DNA of 64,000 bases, from contig JAFMOC010000071.1 of the NCBI GenBank assembly GCA_019802505.1, positions 1,242,501-1,306,500 of the forward strand. The letters are read 5' to 3'. Numbering within the stretch: the stretch's first letter is position 1; each line of letters opens with the position of its first letter. The notes under the pieces are model-generated. The model searched no databases. It worked only from the letters and a program-made list of their open reading frames with translations, and was not told the DNA's origin. Shown piece by piece: positions 1 to 14,900 of this stretch. This DNA is from Corydoras sp. C115 (Eukaryota; Chordata; Actinopteri; Siluriformes; Callichthyidae). The position numbers and the translations under genes are program-made.

Positions 1-149
1 GTGAATACTGCCAGTTTCCGAGTGCTATAGTTTGTTCATATATTTCAACATGAGCCATAGAAATCACTTCACACATTCAACATTAGAATAAAAAAGTCCA
101 AAAGTCTGATAGTAATCTAACATTATTACTGCTGTGTGTAGTTGCAGAG

Positions 150-2941
150 CAGGTAGTGACTCGCTCCTTTCCCATCGCCTCTCTAACTAAAGAGAAGAAG
201 ATCACTGTTACTTTACCAATGGATCAGTTCATAACGGAGGGTCTACAACTTCGCTCCTGCACCTTTCAGGTACTTAATGTTAATGTGCTACTGTTGTTTT
301 CACCCATGTTCTCTACCTACTTAATATTAATTTCATCGCCCTCCTCCTTCTGTAGCTAATGAAGATTGGCTTTGATGAAGAGGTGGCTTCGGACCTGGCT
401 GAGGTTTTCCGAAAGAATGTCCACAAACTGCGCTATCCCCAGCATGTCCACGGCACCTTTGCCTTCACTGTGGGTCAATCAGCAAAGATGGTGGTAGAGC
501 ACAAAACCAAGGACAAGAATCAGTCTTTAAAGTAGGACTTCAGCATTTACAGCATTATATATCTGTTCATGTTTTCACCTTAGTTAGTCCTTATTATTTA
601 TACACTCACTTGTCTTTTTATTATATAATACTCCTTGTTTTTTATTCATCAGTTTAATTTACCATAGAGATGAAATTTGTAGAACTACAATTACATTTTG
701 CATTCTATCTGTTTCTGTATATAATAGGTTAGTCTGTTACTCTGTTTTCTGTTATGGTCATAAACATAACAGAACAGGTATTATTTTGGTGGTAGATGAT
801 TGTCATCACTGCAGTGGTATGGATTTGTTGTTGGTATTTTAGTATGTGTTGGACTGTGGTAACAGTGGATCTAACACAGTTGTGTTGCTGGAGTCTTTAA
901 ACACGTTTTTTAATACTGCTGGACAGAGTATAATCCAGCATAATGTAGCACTGATAAAGTATTACAAGGTGACAAACAGATTGTAAAGCCACTAATAAGC
1001 TTATCAAGTCCAAATGTATTTATAAAAAAAACCTGTTATTACAAAAAACAATTGGGTTTTAATGAACAAACCTGTAGAAGCCGGGCAGCAACCCAATAGG
1101 GAGTACCAGACCTCCTTTGCCCCAGCCACCTCTACCAGCTCAACAGGGGGAACCCTGAAGTGTAAGGGAGTACTCGGCCATCCTGTGAAGAAAACCCATT
1201 TTGGCCGCTTGTATTCGTAATGTTGTTCTATCAGTCGTTACCCAAAGCTCATGACCATAGGTGAGGGTAAGAACTTATGGCTTAGCTTCTTTTTCACCAC
1301 AACAGACCGGTATAGGGTCTGCATCACTGCTGACCCTTTATATCTTACCATCACTGGTGAACAAGACCCAGATATACTTAAACTCCTCCACTTGAGGCAA
1401 GATTTCATCTCTGACCTAGAGAGGACTCTCTACACTTTACCGACTGAGAACCATGGCCTCTGATTTGGAGGTGCTGATTCTCATCCTGGCCGCTTTACAC
1501 TCGGCTGCAAATCTATTCAGTAAGAGCAGAAGTTCACAGCTTAATGATGCTAACAGGACCACATAGTCAGCAAACAGCGGCGACATGATCCTCAGATCAC
1601 CAAACCAGACACCCCCTATCCCCTGGCTGCACCTAGAAATTTTGTCCATATAAATTATGAACAGAATCGGTGACAAAGAACAGCCCTGACTAAGTCCAAC
1701 CCTCACTGGAAATAAGTCAGATTTACTGCCGGCCATGCGAACCAAGCTCCTGCTTCGTACATATAGGGGCTGAATAGCCTGTAGTGAGGAGCCATGAACC
1801 CCATATTTGCAAAGCACCTCCCACAAAATACCCCGAGGAACACAGTCGAAAGCCCTCTCCAGATCCACAAAAGATATGTAGACTGGTTGGGCAAAGTCCC
1901 TTGAACCCTCAATGATCTTGGAGAGAGTAAAGAGCTGGTCCAGTGTTCCAAGACCAGGACGAAACCCGCACTGCTCCTCCTGAATCCGAGGTTCGACTAT
2001 CTTCTCCAGTACCCCTGCGTAGACTTTGCCAGGGAGGCTGAGGAGTGTAATTCTCCTGTATTTGGAGCACACACTCCGGTCCCCTTTTTTTAAAAAGAGG
2101 CACCACCATGCAATGTTAAAAAGGCGTGTCAGCCAAGACCGCCCCACAACATAAGAGCTGTGAGGAACTCTGGACAGATCTCATCCACCCCTGAAGCCCT
2201 GCCACCAAGAAGCTTGCAAAGTCACTAGTGCAATAAAAATAGGTTCTATTCATTAATTGTCTTTGCTGCAGTGCTCTGACAGTGTTATCTTTGAGCTGCT
2301 GGTGATACCTTAAAGAAAAACAGATAACAAATTGCCTAATTGCTAAAATAAGAAAAGTATGTGTCTGTGTCTTATCCAAACATATGAGCACAAAATACAT
2401 TAACTCATCAGCACTGGTGCTTTCTGCAGTAAAACATAAAATAAAAAAGTACAGTATGATGCGTTTCTTGATGTTGAAATTTGAGCATAAACACATAGTG
2501 AAAAACACTTATTCTGCCATCCACACACCCTCGCCGAAATCGGAAGAAAAAAATGTGCCGCACTGTGGGTCATTAGCATAATAATGGGCACTAATTGGCA
2601 CATAGGAGGAGAGTGGGGGATTGTTCACTTATAAAAATTTTGTAGATTTTGTAAAATTTGTGATAAATACATTATTTGTCTTGCTTTTCTGCCATCTTTT
2701 CAGAGAAAGTAGCACATGGATGTCTAAAGGAAACCTCGTTTGTGTAAATTCACTTGAATTAAATTTTTGTCAGACTGCTATACATTTTTATTTTTGTGTT
2801 TTAGAACTCTGTCTAAAAACTTTGTGAAGAGTGCTAAGAAGACCATCGGGAGGCAGTATGTCACACGGAAGAAGTACACACCTCCGAGCTGGGAGAACCG
2901 TAGCAGTCTACAATCTGAAATGGACGAGGATGAGATCTCTG
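150..2941 (+). CDS. sbf1: sbf1 exons 1-3: GRAM region and linker
   Basis: Exon 1 (about 150-269) encodes VVTRSFPIASLTKEKKITV and ends in phase 0 at CAG|gt. Exon 2 (356-531) encodes the DEEVASDLAEVFRKNVHKLR stretch, typical of the region between the DENN and GRAM/phosphatase parts, and ends in phase 2. Exon 3 (2805-2941) completes that codon and carries TIGRQYVTRKKYTPPSWEN, then the acidic DEDEIS, ending in phase 1. The intron 532-2804 contains a minus-strand Rex3-like LINE. Known family role: the GRAM/PH-G module of myotubularins helps membrane binding; that role here is inferred. Confidence 0.9.
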
Positions 2942-5900
2942 GTTGGAACACATACACACTGATCTTTCCATATTTCATTAATGAACAAGGTTATATATTA
3001 ATGTGCACAGTATAGATCCTGCACACTGCAAAAATATTATGTATGTATATAAAAAAAGATGAATATAATAATAGATAAATAAGATAAAAATATTAGTAGA
3101 TTTCACACTCATTATATTATTTATAAATAATAAATGGTTTATTTGGTAAACAAGATAATCATTTAAATAATATTAACTTAAAATTAAAAACAATATATAA
3201 AGGTTTATTTGGTGTATGGAACAACTATAGAGGTTTGCAAAGGTACAATGTATAGAAAAAAGTATTTGGAAAACAACACTCCTAAATAAATGTTTGAGTG
3301 TTTTGAAAATGATGCTGTTAAGAGGTTCATAAGGGTATTAAGAGGTTCATCCAGTTTTAAAATGCATTAAGACTGCAGTGATTAATAAAAGGGACATAGA
3401 GGTTTATACAGGTGTTGTAAGGTTTACAAAGGGTGATGTTTACGAAGGTGCATGAAGGATTACAAATGAAGATGTTTACAAAGATGTGTGGAATTTTACA
3501 TCGGTGGCGTTAACAAAGGTGCGTTGAGGTTTACATGGATATGTGGAGATTTACAAAAGTCAATGTTTACAAAGGTACATTGAGGTTTACAATGGTGTAG
3601 CTTGTAAAGAGAAACATGAAATATTTTACAAATTTAAGTGTTGAAACAATTTTCTGTGGGCAGAGAAAAAGAGCTCTGTGTTGTAAACTGTTTTGATTAA
3701 GTAGCTTGTGTTTTGTTGGTCTAGTCTCAGAGGAACTGGAGCAGAGTTCTCTTACACTTTCTTCCACTATCCGTTCATCCGACCGTCAAACCATGAGTAA
3801 TGTGGTGGAGCGTGCTTGCTGTCGTGATTACCAGCGCATGGGTCTTGGCACACTCAGTAACAGTCTGACTCGCTCCAACAATGAGCCTTTCCGCATCTCC
3901 ACTGTCAACCGCATGTACACCATCTGCAGAAGGTAAGATAGTAAGAAAACGTGAGTAATGACTGTCACGTTTTTACATTATAAAATGACTTTTGCAATGT
4001 AACAGGTTATTTTATTTGACTCTAATTTGTTTTGTTTCTTATCGTGTGTTTCCTTTTTCTCTTATCCTAATCTTTCTTGTCCTTTGTGCTTTATCACTCA
4101 CTCACCTACACTTTTTGTCCATCTCTTATTAGTTACCCAGGCCTCCTAATTGTACCTCAGAGCATTCCAGACACCACGCTCCACCGGATCTCTCGCTGCT
4201 ACAGACAAAGCCGCTTTCCCGTAGTATGCTGGAGAAATTCTCGCACGAAAGCTGTGTTGTTGCGCTCAGCTGGCCTGCATGCCAAAGGAGTCGTGGGCTT
4301 CTTCAAATCTCCCAACACACCCAGCGCAGGTGAGATTCACCTTCTGATTGTCTTACATACTGTATATTTTTATAATGTACTAGAAACTGTACTTGTTACA
4401 TGTGTGGTGATTCTTTTATCATAAACATTTTTAAGATTTTCACTTACTGGCTAATTTATAAGGTAAAGTTTTTATGTTTGAAAGGTCATTTTCCATATGA
4501 TTTGCCCATATGATTCCATATGACAACAAATGCTGTCTCTGAATTTATATCTATATGCTTGAGCAACAAAATAGTTGTGTCTAACGAGTGAACATTGGGT
4601 GGAAACAGTTTCACTAACACAGCACTACCACCACATCAGTTTCTCTTCATTGATGGAAAATCATTCAGAACCCAAATAATATCTGCTCTTTGATGATGCT
4701 ATAGAGCAATTTTCAACTGTTCGCGACACACTGAATACATTCTGGGTTGGTTGCGGACAGCTTGTCAACAGTAACAGAACTTCTGTTTTTGTTGACTTCG
4801 GATTTCAATGGATAATCAGTTTTCTTCGTGAAAATTACAGGTTCTTTTTTCACTGATTGCTTCGGATTTAATCAGCATGCTCAAACGACATGATCAAATC
4901 TCATTGTCTCTGTTAAGTTTCCCTTGCAAAATGAAAGTGAGGTTAACGCTATACTTTTAACTTCATTATGGGACCAAAAAAGTTACCAGATCCAGCAGTC
5001 AAAGAAAACGACCAGAAACACTATTAAGTTAAAGAAGGAAATCATAAAAAAATATGAAAGCTGCATTAAAATCACCGGAAGTCGCCGTCCACATTAAGTT
5101 CCATTGTGGTAAAAATGTTTGCAGGAAAGTTTTGCTTGCAAAACAAATTGGAAATTTCAAAAACACTTCATATATTCTCTATAAAATATGTTTTTTATAT
5201 TTTCTTTATTCAAAAACAAACAAAAAAAATATTAATGCTCCTCTAAATTCATAAATCATTTATCTTGGGAAAAGCTCTTGTTACATTCACTTTGTAGTTC
5301 TACAATTATTATTTGGGTTCGTGGTGATTATTATTTGGGTGGGAGATAAGTCTGTGTTAATTTGTGCAACTATTATCAGCAGATAATAGCTACAGTATTA
5401 TCTATTATTATTATATAGTAGATATCATATGTATATGTGAATTTGGGTGCTTGTGTTCAGGACCATCTCAAGCTGACTCTACCAGTCTAGAGCAGGAGAA
5501 GTACCTGCAGGCTATCATAAACTCCATGCCCTCATACGGTGAGGCCAGTGGAAGAAACACACTCAGCGGCTTTACTTCTGCTCACATGAGCACCTCAGGT
5601 CAGCATTGTAATAAAGGATTTTACTCCATCATTGTAAGTGATAAACTTCTTCTGGTCATTTGCCCTAAAGACAGCATAATTTAATCGGTAATACCATTTC
5701 ATTAGCCATTTACTTTTAATACACCCTCATGCTTATATTAAAGTTTTAAATCCAAAGGTTTTCAGTTTTATTTGTTATTTCTTCTTTGCTTTACATTAAG
5801 ATACAAAAAACAGAAGTTCAGTCTGTTATAAATCAGTAAATAGTTGTATTTGCTCACATCACAATACTCAATTCTCATACTGATATGTTAAACACCAAGG

Positions 5901-8900
5901 AAAGAGAACAGTGGGGCTTCCACTACAGCTGGGAATTAAGACCATTACTTCAATTTGTATAATTTTAGGACTTTTCTGAAGCCTACATTTTTAAAGAATT
6001 GTAATCAGATATGTATTTTTATGTCATTTTAGATTTTGGTTATTTGGATGCATAAACACAGATTTAAAATGCAGAACAGAATATTTAATGCTTCAGCCAC
6101 TAATTCATTCACACAAAACCTGACTTGTTCTGAGTGTCTGTGGATAACTGGCAGATTTTACACTTTTACACAAGGCTTTTACACAAGGACACATCTCCAC
6201 CAGAACAATAACAAGACCGAAACTAGAAGCTAGAAACTGAAACCACTAATGGCAGATATAGTCACACTAAGAGAAAAGCAAGTTGAATGACTAAAACACA
6301 AAACTATCCAGGTTGCTACAGCCACTAGTTCAGTCACAGAAAACTGACTTGTTTTGAGTGTCTTCGTATAACTGGCAATATTTTATTAAATTTCTTATCA
6401 TTAAAACTGTTTTAAAATCAATTTTTTGACCTAGAGATATAGCTGGAATTAATGCCAGTATACTCCCCATTCATTACATATAGCATATTCTGCCAGGTAC
6501 CACCTCTTGAGACTAGTCTCACAATATAATTGCATTTCCAATCTGTCGAATGGAAATCTGTTTATTTTTAGTGCATTGAAAACCTCCGGAATTCCCTTTG
6601 GGAGTTCAGGTCCAGAACACTGTAACGCTGCTTTGAGACAACGTACTGTAAAAATGTAAAATGTATGTTTGTAAGTTATATCTGTCTTACTGATTCTTAT
6701 CTATGTTTTAGAATTAACAGACAAATTAAGACAACCTAAAATTGGAGCTCTCATGAAGCAGGTTATGGGCACCAAAGAGGATGTGCCTGGAACCTTCAGT
6801 CGTGGAGGTGAGTGTGGTATTCACATGTGCTATGTTTGAAGTTTAACCCATTAGACCACTAGATTAGAGATGTATCCTTGTTGATGGTCCAGCAGTACTA
6901 TGACTTGCATCATAAACTTTTTTTTAAATTCTTTTTTTATACTTCATCACTGACAGTATAAATAAGTTGCTCTTAAATTAATGAAATTAGTCTGTGACAT
7001 TTTCTTTGATATTTCTGTTTGTTTAAAAAAAAAATCAATTATTCATTCATTCATTCATTATCTTCCGCTTTATCCTATATTAGGTTCGCGGGGGGGGTTC
7101 CCCATGCCCATCCAGGGGAGAACGTTTCGGGTGGTGGGCAGATATACCCAGGACAGGGCGCCAATCTATCGCTGGGCACACACTCAAACACACAGACAGA
7201 CACGCACACAAACACACTCTACATGGGGCAATTTGGAGAACTCAATTGACTTGATCCATGTTTTTGGACTGTTGGAGGAAACCGGAGAACACGGAGGAAA
7301 CCCGTGCGGACACGGGGAGAACATGGAAACTCCACCCAGATGGGTATTCGAACCGGGAATCCCTAGTGCTGAGAGGCGAACGTGCTAACCACTAAGCCAC
7401 CGTGCCGCAAAAATCTATTAATAATAATTTAATAATGTTTTCCTTTTAAATGTAAGTTCACAATTAAGGTTTATTTTCTAGCTTAATGAAAGGTTCACAC
7501 TTTGTATCAGCTGACACCTTAACATTATTGATATTATGAACACATCCAAACCAGACCATGTCCTCTTAAAACATTTTTTTTTGATGGTCTTTTGTGGAGG
7601 TTGTTGAAAGTTGTTATTAGGGGCACTGTTACACCTGCACGGTTATCCAGATGTCAGCAGCTTCAGGTAAACTTCAGATCAGCCACTAAACCAGGAACTT
7701 TGTTGTGTTGACTTGACATAATTGGTGGTGCCAGATATACATAGAGTTACCTAACATAATAAACTCAAAAACAGCAGTCTTTCTCTTAGTGTTCGGTGTT
7801 TACGTTCTTAATGAGACAGAGAAGATACATAGAAAGGGAGAGACTGATTGAGGGAAAGACAGAGTTGGGAAACCAGAGAGATGAAGAGACTGCTGTAGCT
7901 AAATTTTACATTCATTTTAAGAAAAACTCTAAACAATTTTATCTTGTAAATGAAGGAATTAAATATTATTTTGCAGAACCTACAAATTACGTCAGGCGCG
8001 GGTTTGTGTTTGTGCTCCTTCTGGCAGATCAGATAGTTATCTACTCATCTGGTGTTTTATATACTGTAACTACTTCTGGCACAACAAAACAGTCTTTCAT
8101 ATTTGAGAAACCAATGATAAGGATAAAAACAATCAATAAATCAGTCAAATTCCACCACTAGACATAAAGAGCAAGAGCTCAGCAACCAAATATTCACTAC
8201 CACACGAATTAAGTAAAATTTCAAAAGTATTTTTGAATGAAATTTTTTTTTTTTTTTTGCTTTTACACATGAATTTGATTGTAAGTGTTTGGCTGTTCTG
8301 TTATTTATACATTTGTGGATTTGTTTTACTGCTTTTGCAACAGTGTATATTATACAATGTACATTGGTGCCAATTGTTGGACTTTGACTTGGAGGGAGAG
8401 AGAGCAAGAGAGAGGGGTGTCTTCAGGAATTAACCAGACTTGTTGAAGCTGCCAGTAACTTAGTTGCTTTGGTAACTCTGATCATTCTATACAATCTGTG
8501 GAGCCTAAAGTCATCTCAGAAGGACAGCACGTCAAGTCTTTGTTATAGGATTGTGATAGGAGCAAAAAAAATAAAACCACCCTGTTTAAGTTTAGTGTTC
8601 CTAAGTGCTGGTTGCTTCTGTGTTCACAAAGAATAGACTGACAGTAGACTGACAGTAATAAAGTATCTTTTTATTCTCTGACCCTAGCACTGGGTCAGAG
8701 GGCGAGGGTCATCTCCCTCTCTCAGTCTAAGATTTCAGCCCAGGGTCGCAGCTACCCCAGAGGTACAGTAGAGCCCTGCCACCTTTTCCCCACCTGCCAA
8801 TCTAACCAATCAGTCCTCTTAACTGTGATGTTAGCCTGTATGAGCTGGCATCCTGCCAGCATCTCTTTCCTATTTTCCTGGGCTAACTAATGTAACTACC

Positions 8901-11900
8901 ATGTTTCTACCTTTTAGACTTTCTGTCTTCTGTTTTCCAGCCAGCTGTTTTTGCCCGTCATATCTTAATTCTGAAATTCTGGCCTTGTCTTGTTTTCTAA
9001 GCTGCTGCTGCTGTATGTTACCTGTACACATATATAAACACACACATGTGTATGTATGTACGTGTATATATATATATATATATATATATATTTCCTGTTC
9101 CACAATTATTGGCACCCTTAACAATTTCTTGGAAATAAATGTATTTGAACCATTTGTCATTTCAAATGTAGTACAGTGGATAAGTATCTAGGGACTTTCA
9201 ATTAGTAATTCATCACATCCTGATTCCCTGGGTATAAATATGGCGTTACTGAGGCCTATTTCTCTTAATCGCACTTAATCATGGGGAAGACAATAGAATA
9301 GACTATCAAGTACAGTAGATGTGTGTCAACATTCACAAATCAGGCTATGGCTACAAGAATTTTTTTAAAAAGCCACTTACCTACAGATGCCCTTATCTAG
9401 AATCAGAGCAATCATCAAAAAGTTCAAAACATCTGGAACTATGACAAGCCTGGAAGAGGATGCAAGTGTATCGTGCCACCACACACAGTGAGAAGAATAG
9501 TAAGAGAAGTTTAAAATTTTCTAAAGCTCACTGAAAAAGAATTAAAGCAAATGGTAGCATCTTGTGGTAACATGGTCTCCAAAACAACCATCAGGCGATA
9601 TTTACATGCCAATCAGCTGTTTGGGAGAAAGCATGAAAAAAGCCTTTTCTAAGGAATACTCATAAGCATATATAATGGGTGGAGTTTGTCAAGCTCATCT
9701 CATGGCTTCTCCGTTCCCAGACCTCAATCCAATAAAACACCTGTGGGGTCAGCTGAAGAGGAAATTACATAGGAGAAGACCATGCACTCTGGACGATTTA
9801 TAGAGGTTGTGTAAAGAGAAATGGTCCAAGATGCCTCTTTGTGTATTCTCTCTTCTTGTGAAGAGTTATAGGAGAAGATTAAGTGCTGTCTTGTTGGCAA
9901 AAGGAGGTTGTACAAAGTACTAACACCAGGGCTGCCAATAATTGTGGCACACATGATTTCATTCAAAAGATTTATTTCTTAATGTGATTTTTTCCCCCAG
10001 CAAATAAAAGCTATATTAAAGCTTACTTTTATTTTGAAAATTAGACATGCAATAACATTTTTATTTGTCTATTTATAAAGGCAAAGTCTTAAAATTCAGT
10101 TTGTATGTTAAGAGGTCTTTTTTTTTTCGTTTGTGGAATTTAGGAAAATGGGGCAGCATCCGGGGGAGTGGGCGCATTAGTGGTTATAACCCTGAAGTGG
10201 GAAACCGGTTGGCTGGAAAGGAGTCCTCTCAGGTCAACGGTGGTCCTGCAGAGCCCTATTTCCTGCGACAGCAGCGTGCATACATGTACATCATAGGAGA
10301 CAAAAACCAGCTCAAGGTACTTTAAAACCCTTAACCCCTGACAAAATTTATAGCTGCATTATCCACTTTTTTTATCCACATTACCTGCTTCTTTTTATTG
10401 TCATCTTCACTTACCGTGTAGGTGTTCATTATAGTTATGTGCATAATTTGTTAATGCACTGCAAAAAATCTTCACAGAAAGAAATCTTGAGTCACAAAAT
10501 CTTTAAAAATTGTAACTAATCTTGTTTGTGTCTTGGCATATAATTTTACTTGTTTCATATACATTTTTCTTGATTTGTGTTTATTTTTCTTATTTTTGAC
10601 CTGGATTTTTATTAGTGTATCATGTAATCAGTTCAATAATTTTGCACACCCCTACAGTTTAAGTACTCTTTAGAAGGTCGGTCATTCCTAGGACTACAGT
10701 AACGCTGATTATTCTGTCCAGCAATCACTGAGGTGTTTACAATCTCCTGCCATACTTGTGCGTCTGATCACAACATAATGACAAACGAACACGTCAGTGT
10801 CCCCCCAGTACTATGAAACATCCAACACCACACATATTACTTGTTCTGTGTTGGTCCTGACCTTTAATTCAAAAAGATTAAAGAATATTTGTTTTTTTTT
10901 ATTTTTGATTTTATTATAGTGCACATTTCTTTAAGCCAGCCATAATTAGATACATATAATTAGATGAAGGTCAGAAAGTCTAATAATGTAGTTATTAAAA
11001 TGTATTTTTAAATGTGAACTTTGACTGTATGTACTATCCACAGAACTCAGCACATTTCACAGTGAACTGCATACTTTTATAAATGTTATATAAATTTTTG
11101 TTTATATATATTTTTTTTTGCTGTGTACTGATACTTTGCATTAGTCTGTAAATAAATCCTTGTGTCAATAGGGTGGGAAACAGGACCCATTTCAGCAGTG
11201 GGAGGTTGTTCCTATTGAGGTGTATGATGTACGGCAGGTGAAGAACAGCTTTAAAAAACTCATGAAGGCCTGTGTTCCCTCTTCTACCTCATCTGATCCA
11301 AACATGACATTCCATCGGTGCCTAGAGGACTCAGAATGGATGAACCTGGTAAGAAACAACCATAAAGCTAAATCTGTTTGAACTAAAATACACATGCACA
11401 GTAAGGTCCAGCTTTGTGTGTGTGTGTGTGTGCGTGTGTGCGTGTGTGTGCGTGCATGCATGCATGCGTGCTTGCTTGTGTCTGTAGTTGCACAGGTTGT
11501 TGCAGGTGTCTGTTCTGGTGGTGGAGCTATTAGACACCGGGTCATCAGTCATGGTCAGCCTGGAGGACGGGTGGGATGTCACTACCCAGGTTCAGTACAT
11601 TGTGTGCTGTCAGAACAGTGTTTTGCGATTTATTTATTTATTTTTCCACTGAGATGTTTGAGAGTTGTGTTGCTGTGTGTAGGTGGTGTCTCTAGTGCAG
11701 CTGCTGTCAGACCCTTATTACCGCACATTTGATGGCTTCCGGTTGCTAGTGGAAAAAGAATGGCTTTCATTTGGCCATCGTTTCAGCCACCGTGGTGCTC
11801 AGACACTGGCGAGCCTGAGCAGCGGATTCACACCTATCTTCCTGCAGTTCCTTGACTGTGTTCATCAGGTATGTGAGCATAACTAATTGTACAGTATCAG

Positions 11901-14900
11901 AAAAAGCAGTACTTAAAAATTTTTGCTGAATTTTATTTTGTACTAAATCCATCTTCTTCGGAACAGATCCATCATCAGTTTCCCATGGAGTTTGAGTTCA
12001 GTCAGTACTACCTGAAGTTCCTGGCATATCATTATGTATCCAATCGCTTTCGCACCTTCCTGCTAGACTCGGATTATGAACGAATAGAACTGGGTAATAT
12101 TTTTAGATTTTATGTCTGTTTTTATAATGTTGTCTGAAGGATATTATATGCTTTCATATTGTAATAAAAAGCTCATAATCTTTTAGCTTTTCGGATTTTT
12201 CACTACAAAAGTGAACTTAGAAGTGAACTTAAGTTCACTATGAAGCCAAAATTTTTGCAGTAGGTACTGATACAGGTACAAGTTTCATGATGTTTTACAC
12301 AAGCACTTCAAAGCAGGTCATGACACATTTATTTGTAAAACTGCTTGCTGCACACAGAGGGTCATGGCACAAAAGGTACACAATCACAGATACTCAGCAG
12401 GTTTCTAATTTGGTTTTAATAAATAAACTAAATTGCAATTTCTTAACTTGTCTGTTATAACAGTATTAGCTTTTACCTGTTATTCCTGGAATATTATTGT
12501 CTCGCCAGTTTCTTTTTTCAAGCTTGGATTCCATTTTGCACCAACTCTGTGGTTAAAAAAATATCAACATACCCACTTGCATAAATATGCTGGTATGTCA
12601 GCTGCTTCATTCACATTTGAGTTCAATAGTACACCAGTTGGTTGAAATTAGGCCTGCTAAAGGCTAGAAATCATTTACAATTGACAGCTCATTTGATCTT
12701 TATTCATACCATTTTTAAACTCCTTACACTGTTAAAGGTTGGGTGTGGGGTGCATGGGGTGGAGCTTAACCTAGTTTGGAAAAAAGGCAAAGAAAATCAT
12801 TGGGCAGTTTACCAGCCTATCACAGGGCAGACGTAAACACACATTCCCACGTGGGGCAAAGGAAATGTTACACACTCAAAATTAAGAATCGTCCTTAATT
12901 TAATATTTAAATGTTGTGTCCCTTATTGAATACTGGACACAGTTTCAATAAAAAAAACATTTCTGCAAAAAGATCTCTCCAAAACCTGTCCTTTAAAAAT
13001 GTCCACTACATGATACTTACCACATTCTTAAAACGCAAATTATAAAACATGATGGTGAGCATTTCAGTAGTGCACAGAGGACTGATCAGACAGATAGCAT
13101 CAATCAGAACATCGCAGAAGACATGTAACATCAGTGTTACTGATCAGTGTTACCACAATCATCTCCTGAGACTGATAGCGTATGGAACACATTGTTATAA
13201 TGGATTTTATTTTTGGCTGTGCTTTTTTAAATATGTATTTATAATTCATTCATTCGTTATCTTCCGCTTTATCCTATATTAGGGTCGCGGGGGGGGGTTA
13301 CCCATGCCCATCCAGGGGAGAACGTTTTGGGCGCTGGGCAGATACACCCAGGACAGGGCGCCAATCCATCGCTGGGCACACACACACAGACACGCACACA
13401 AACACACTCTATATGGGGCAATTTGGAGAATTCAATTGACCTTGATCCATATTTTTGTACTGTGGGAGGAAACCGGAGAACCCAGAGGAAACCCAAGCGG
13501 ACACGGGGAGAACATGGAAACTCCACCTAGATTGGGATTTGAACCGGGAATCCCTAGTGCTGAGCGGCGAACATGCTAATTATCATATATTCTTTAATAA
13601 TTATAAATATACACATTTCCCAGATTAAAATGTTTGACTGTAGAGGTCAGTTCTTGTTTTGTTGTCTTTATATAATGGGCTATACTAGATCTGCATAGTA
13701 AATATTAGACTTACCTTTTTATGTTTACATTTTATCTTATTGCACTTTATTTTACTCTTTTTATAGACTAACTGTTCTATACAGTGCATTGATCACAACT
13801 GCTACTGTGTAGCACATTGTGAGAATAGAATACTGTTTCTGTATTTTAATAAAAGGCAAATTATTTTCATATTGTTTTATTTAAAACTTAATAGGTTTTA
13901 GGTAAAAAAATTATTGCCTAATGAGTCGTATTTTAATCAAATCGTATTGTGGGGAATTCATAAGTGTCAAAAATAATCGAATCGTTAGGTTGTAGAATCA
14001 ATATCGAATCGTAGCATCATGAAGGCTCCGATTTACACCCCTAATATATTAACAGAACAGTATATAGATGTTATGTAAAATAAATATATGGTCCTTTTCT
14101 TTAGGGGTCTTGTATGAGGAAAAGGGAGAGAGAAAAAACCCTCAGGTCTGCAAGTCTGTGTGGGATTACATTGATCGTTTACACAAAAAGACCCCCATGT
14201 TCTATAACTACATGTTCTGTCCTGAGGAAGAGGAGGTAATTATGCACATTTTTGTTTTTTAGAGTTTAAAGGCCAGTGTCAGAAATCAACCCTTAAGCCT
14301 TTTTCCTTTTTTTCCCCCCCACCAGGTTCTAAAACCCTATAGCTTCATCTCTAACCTGAAGGTGTGGGACTTCTACATGGAGGAGACATTGTCAGAGGGA
14401 CCTTCTTTTGACTGGGAGCTGGTGCGGGGGAAAACTGAGGGACCAACTATGGAGCAAGCTGAAACGAGTGCACCCAAGTCACTGCGGCAGGTGGTGTGGC
14501 CCTGCTATGACAGTTTGGGCAAAGTTGTGCCTGACGCCATCACAAAACTGCTGCAGGTTTGTGGTGATCTCACAGCTCCACTGATGGATCATTAAAATTA
14601 TTGAATGCATAGTGCTAAGAGGTGCATGTGTGTGTGTTTGAGAGTAGGACATACAAAATTTTGATGATCAGCTGGGACATGTATCTGAAAGGTGGAAGGA
14701 CATCTGGGATAAAATCAAGACCACACAACGTAACGAGACCAAACTGGTGAGCCAGGTACCATAGTTTCAAGTCATATTTATAAAATTACTTGAAATAATT
14801 TGAAATGTATTGTGTTGGTCTGGATTTTTTACAATTGACGTACAAATATAAAATCCTTAAAAAATCTAATTAGCTGTTCAGTTTCTTTTTTAGCTTTTCA

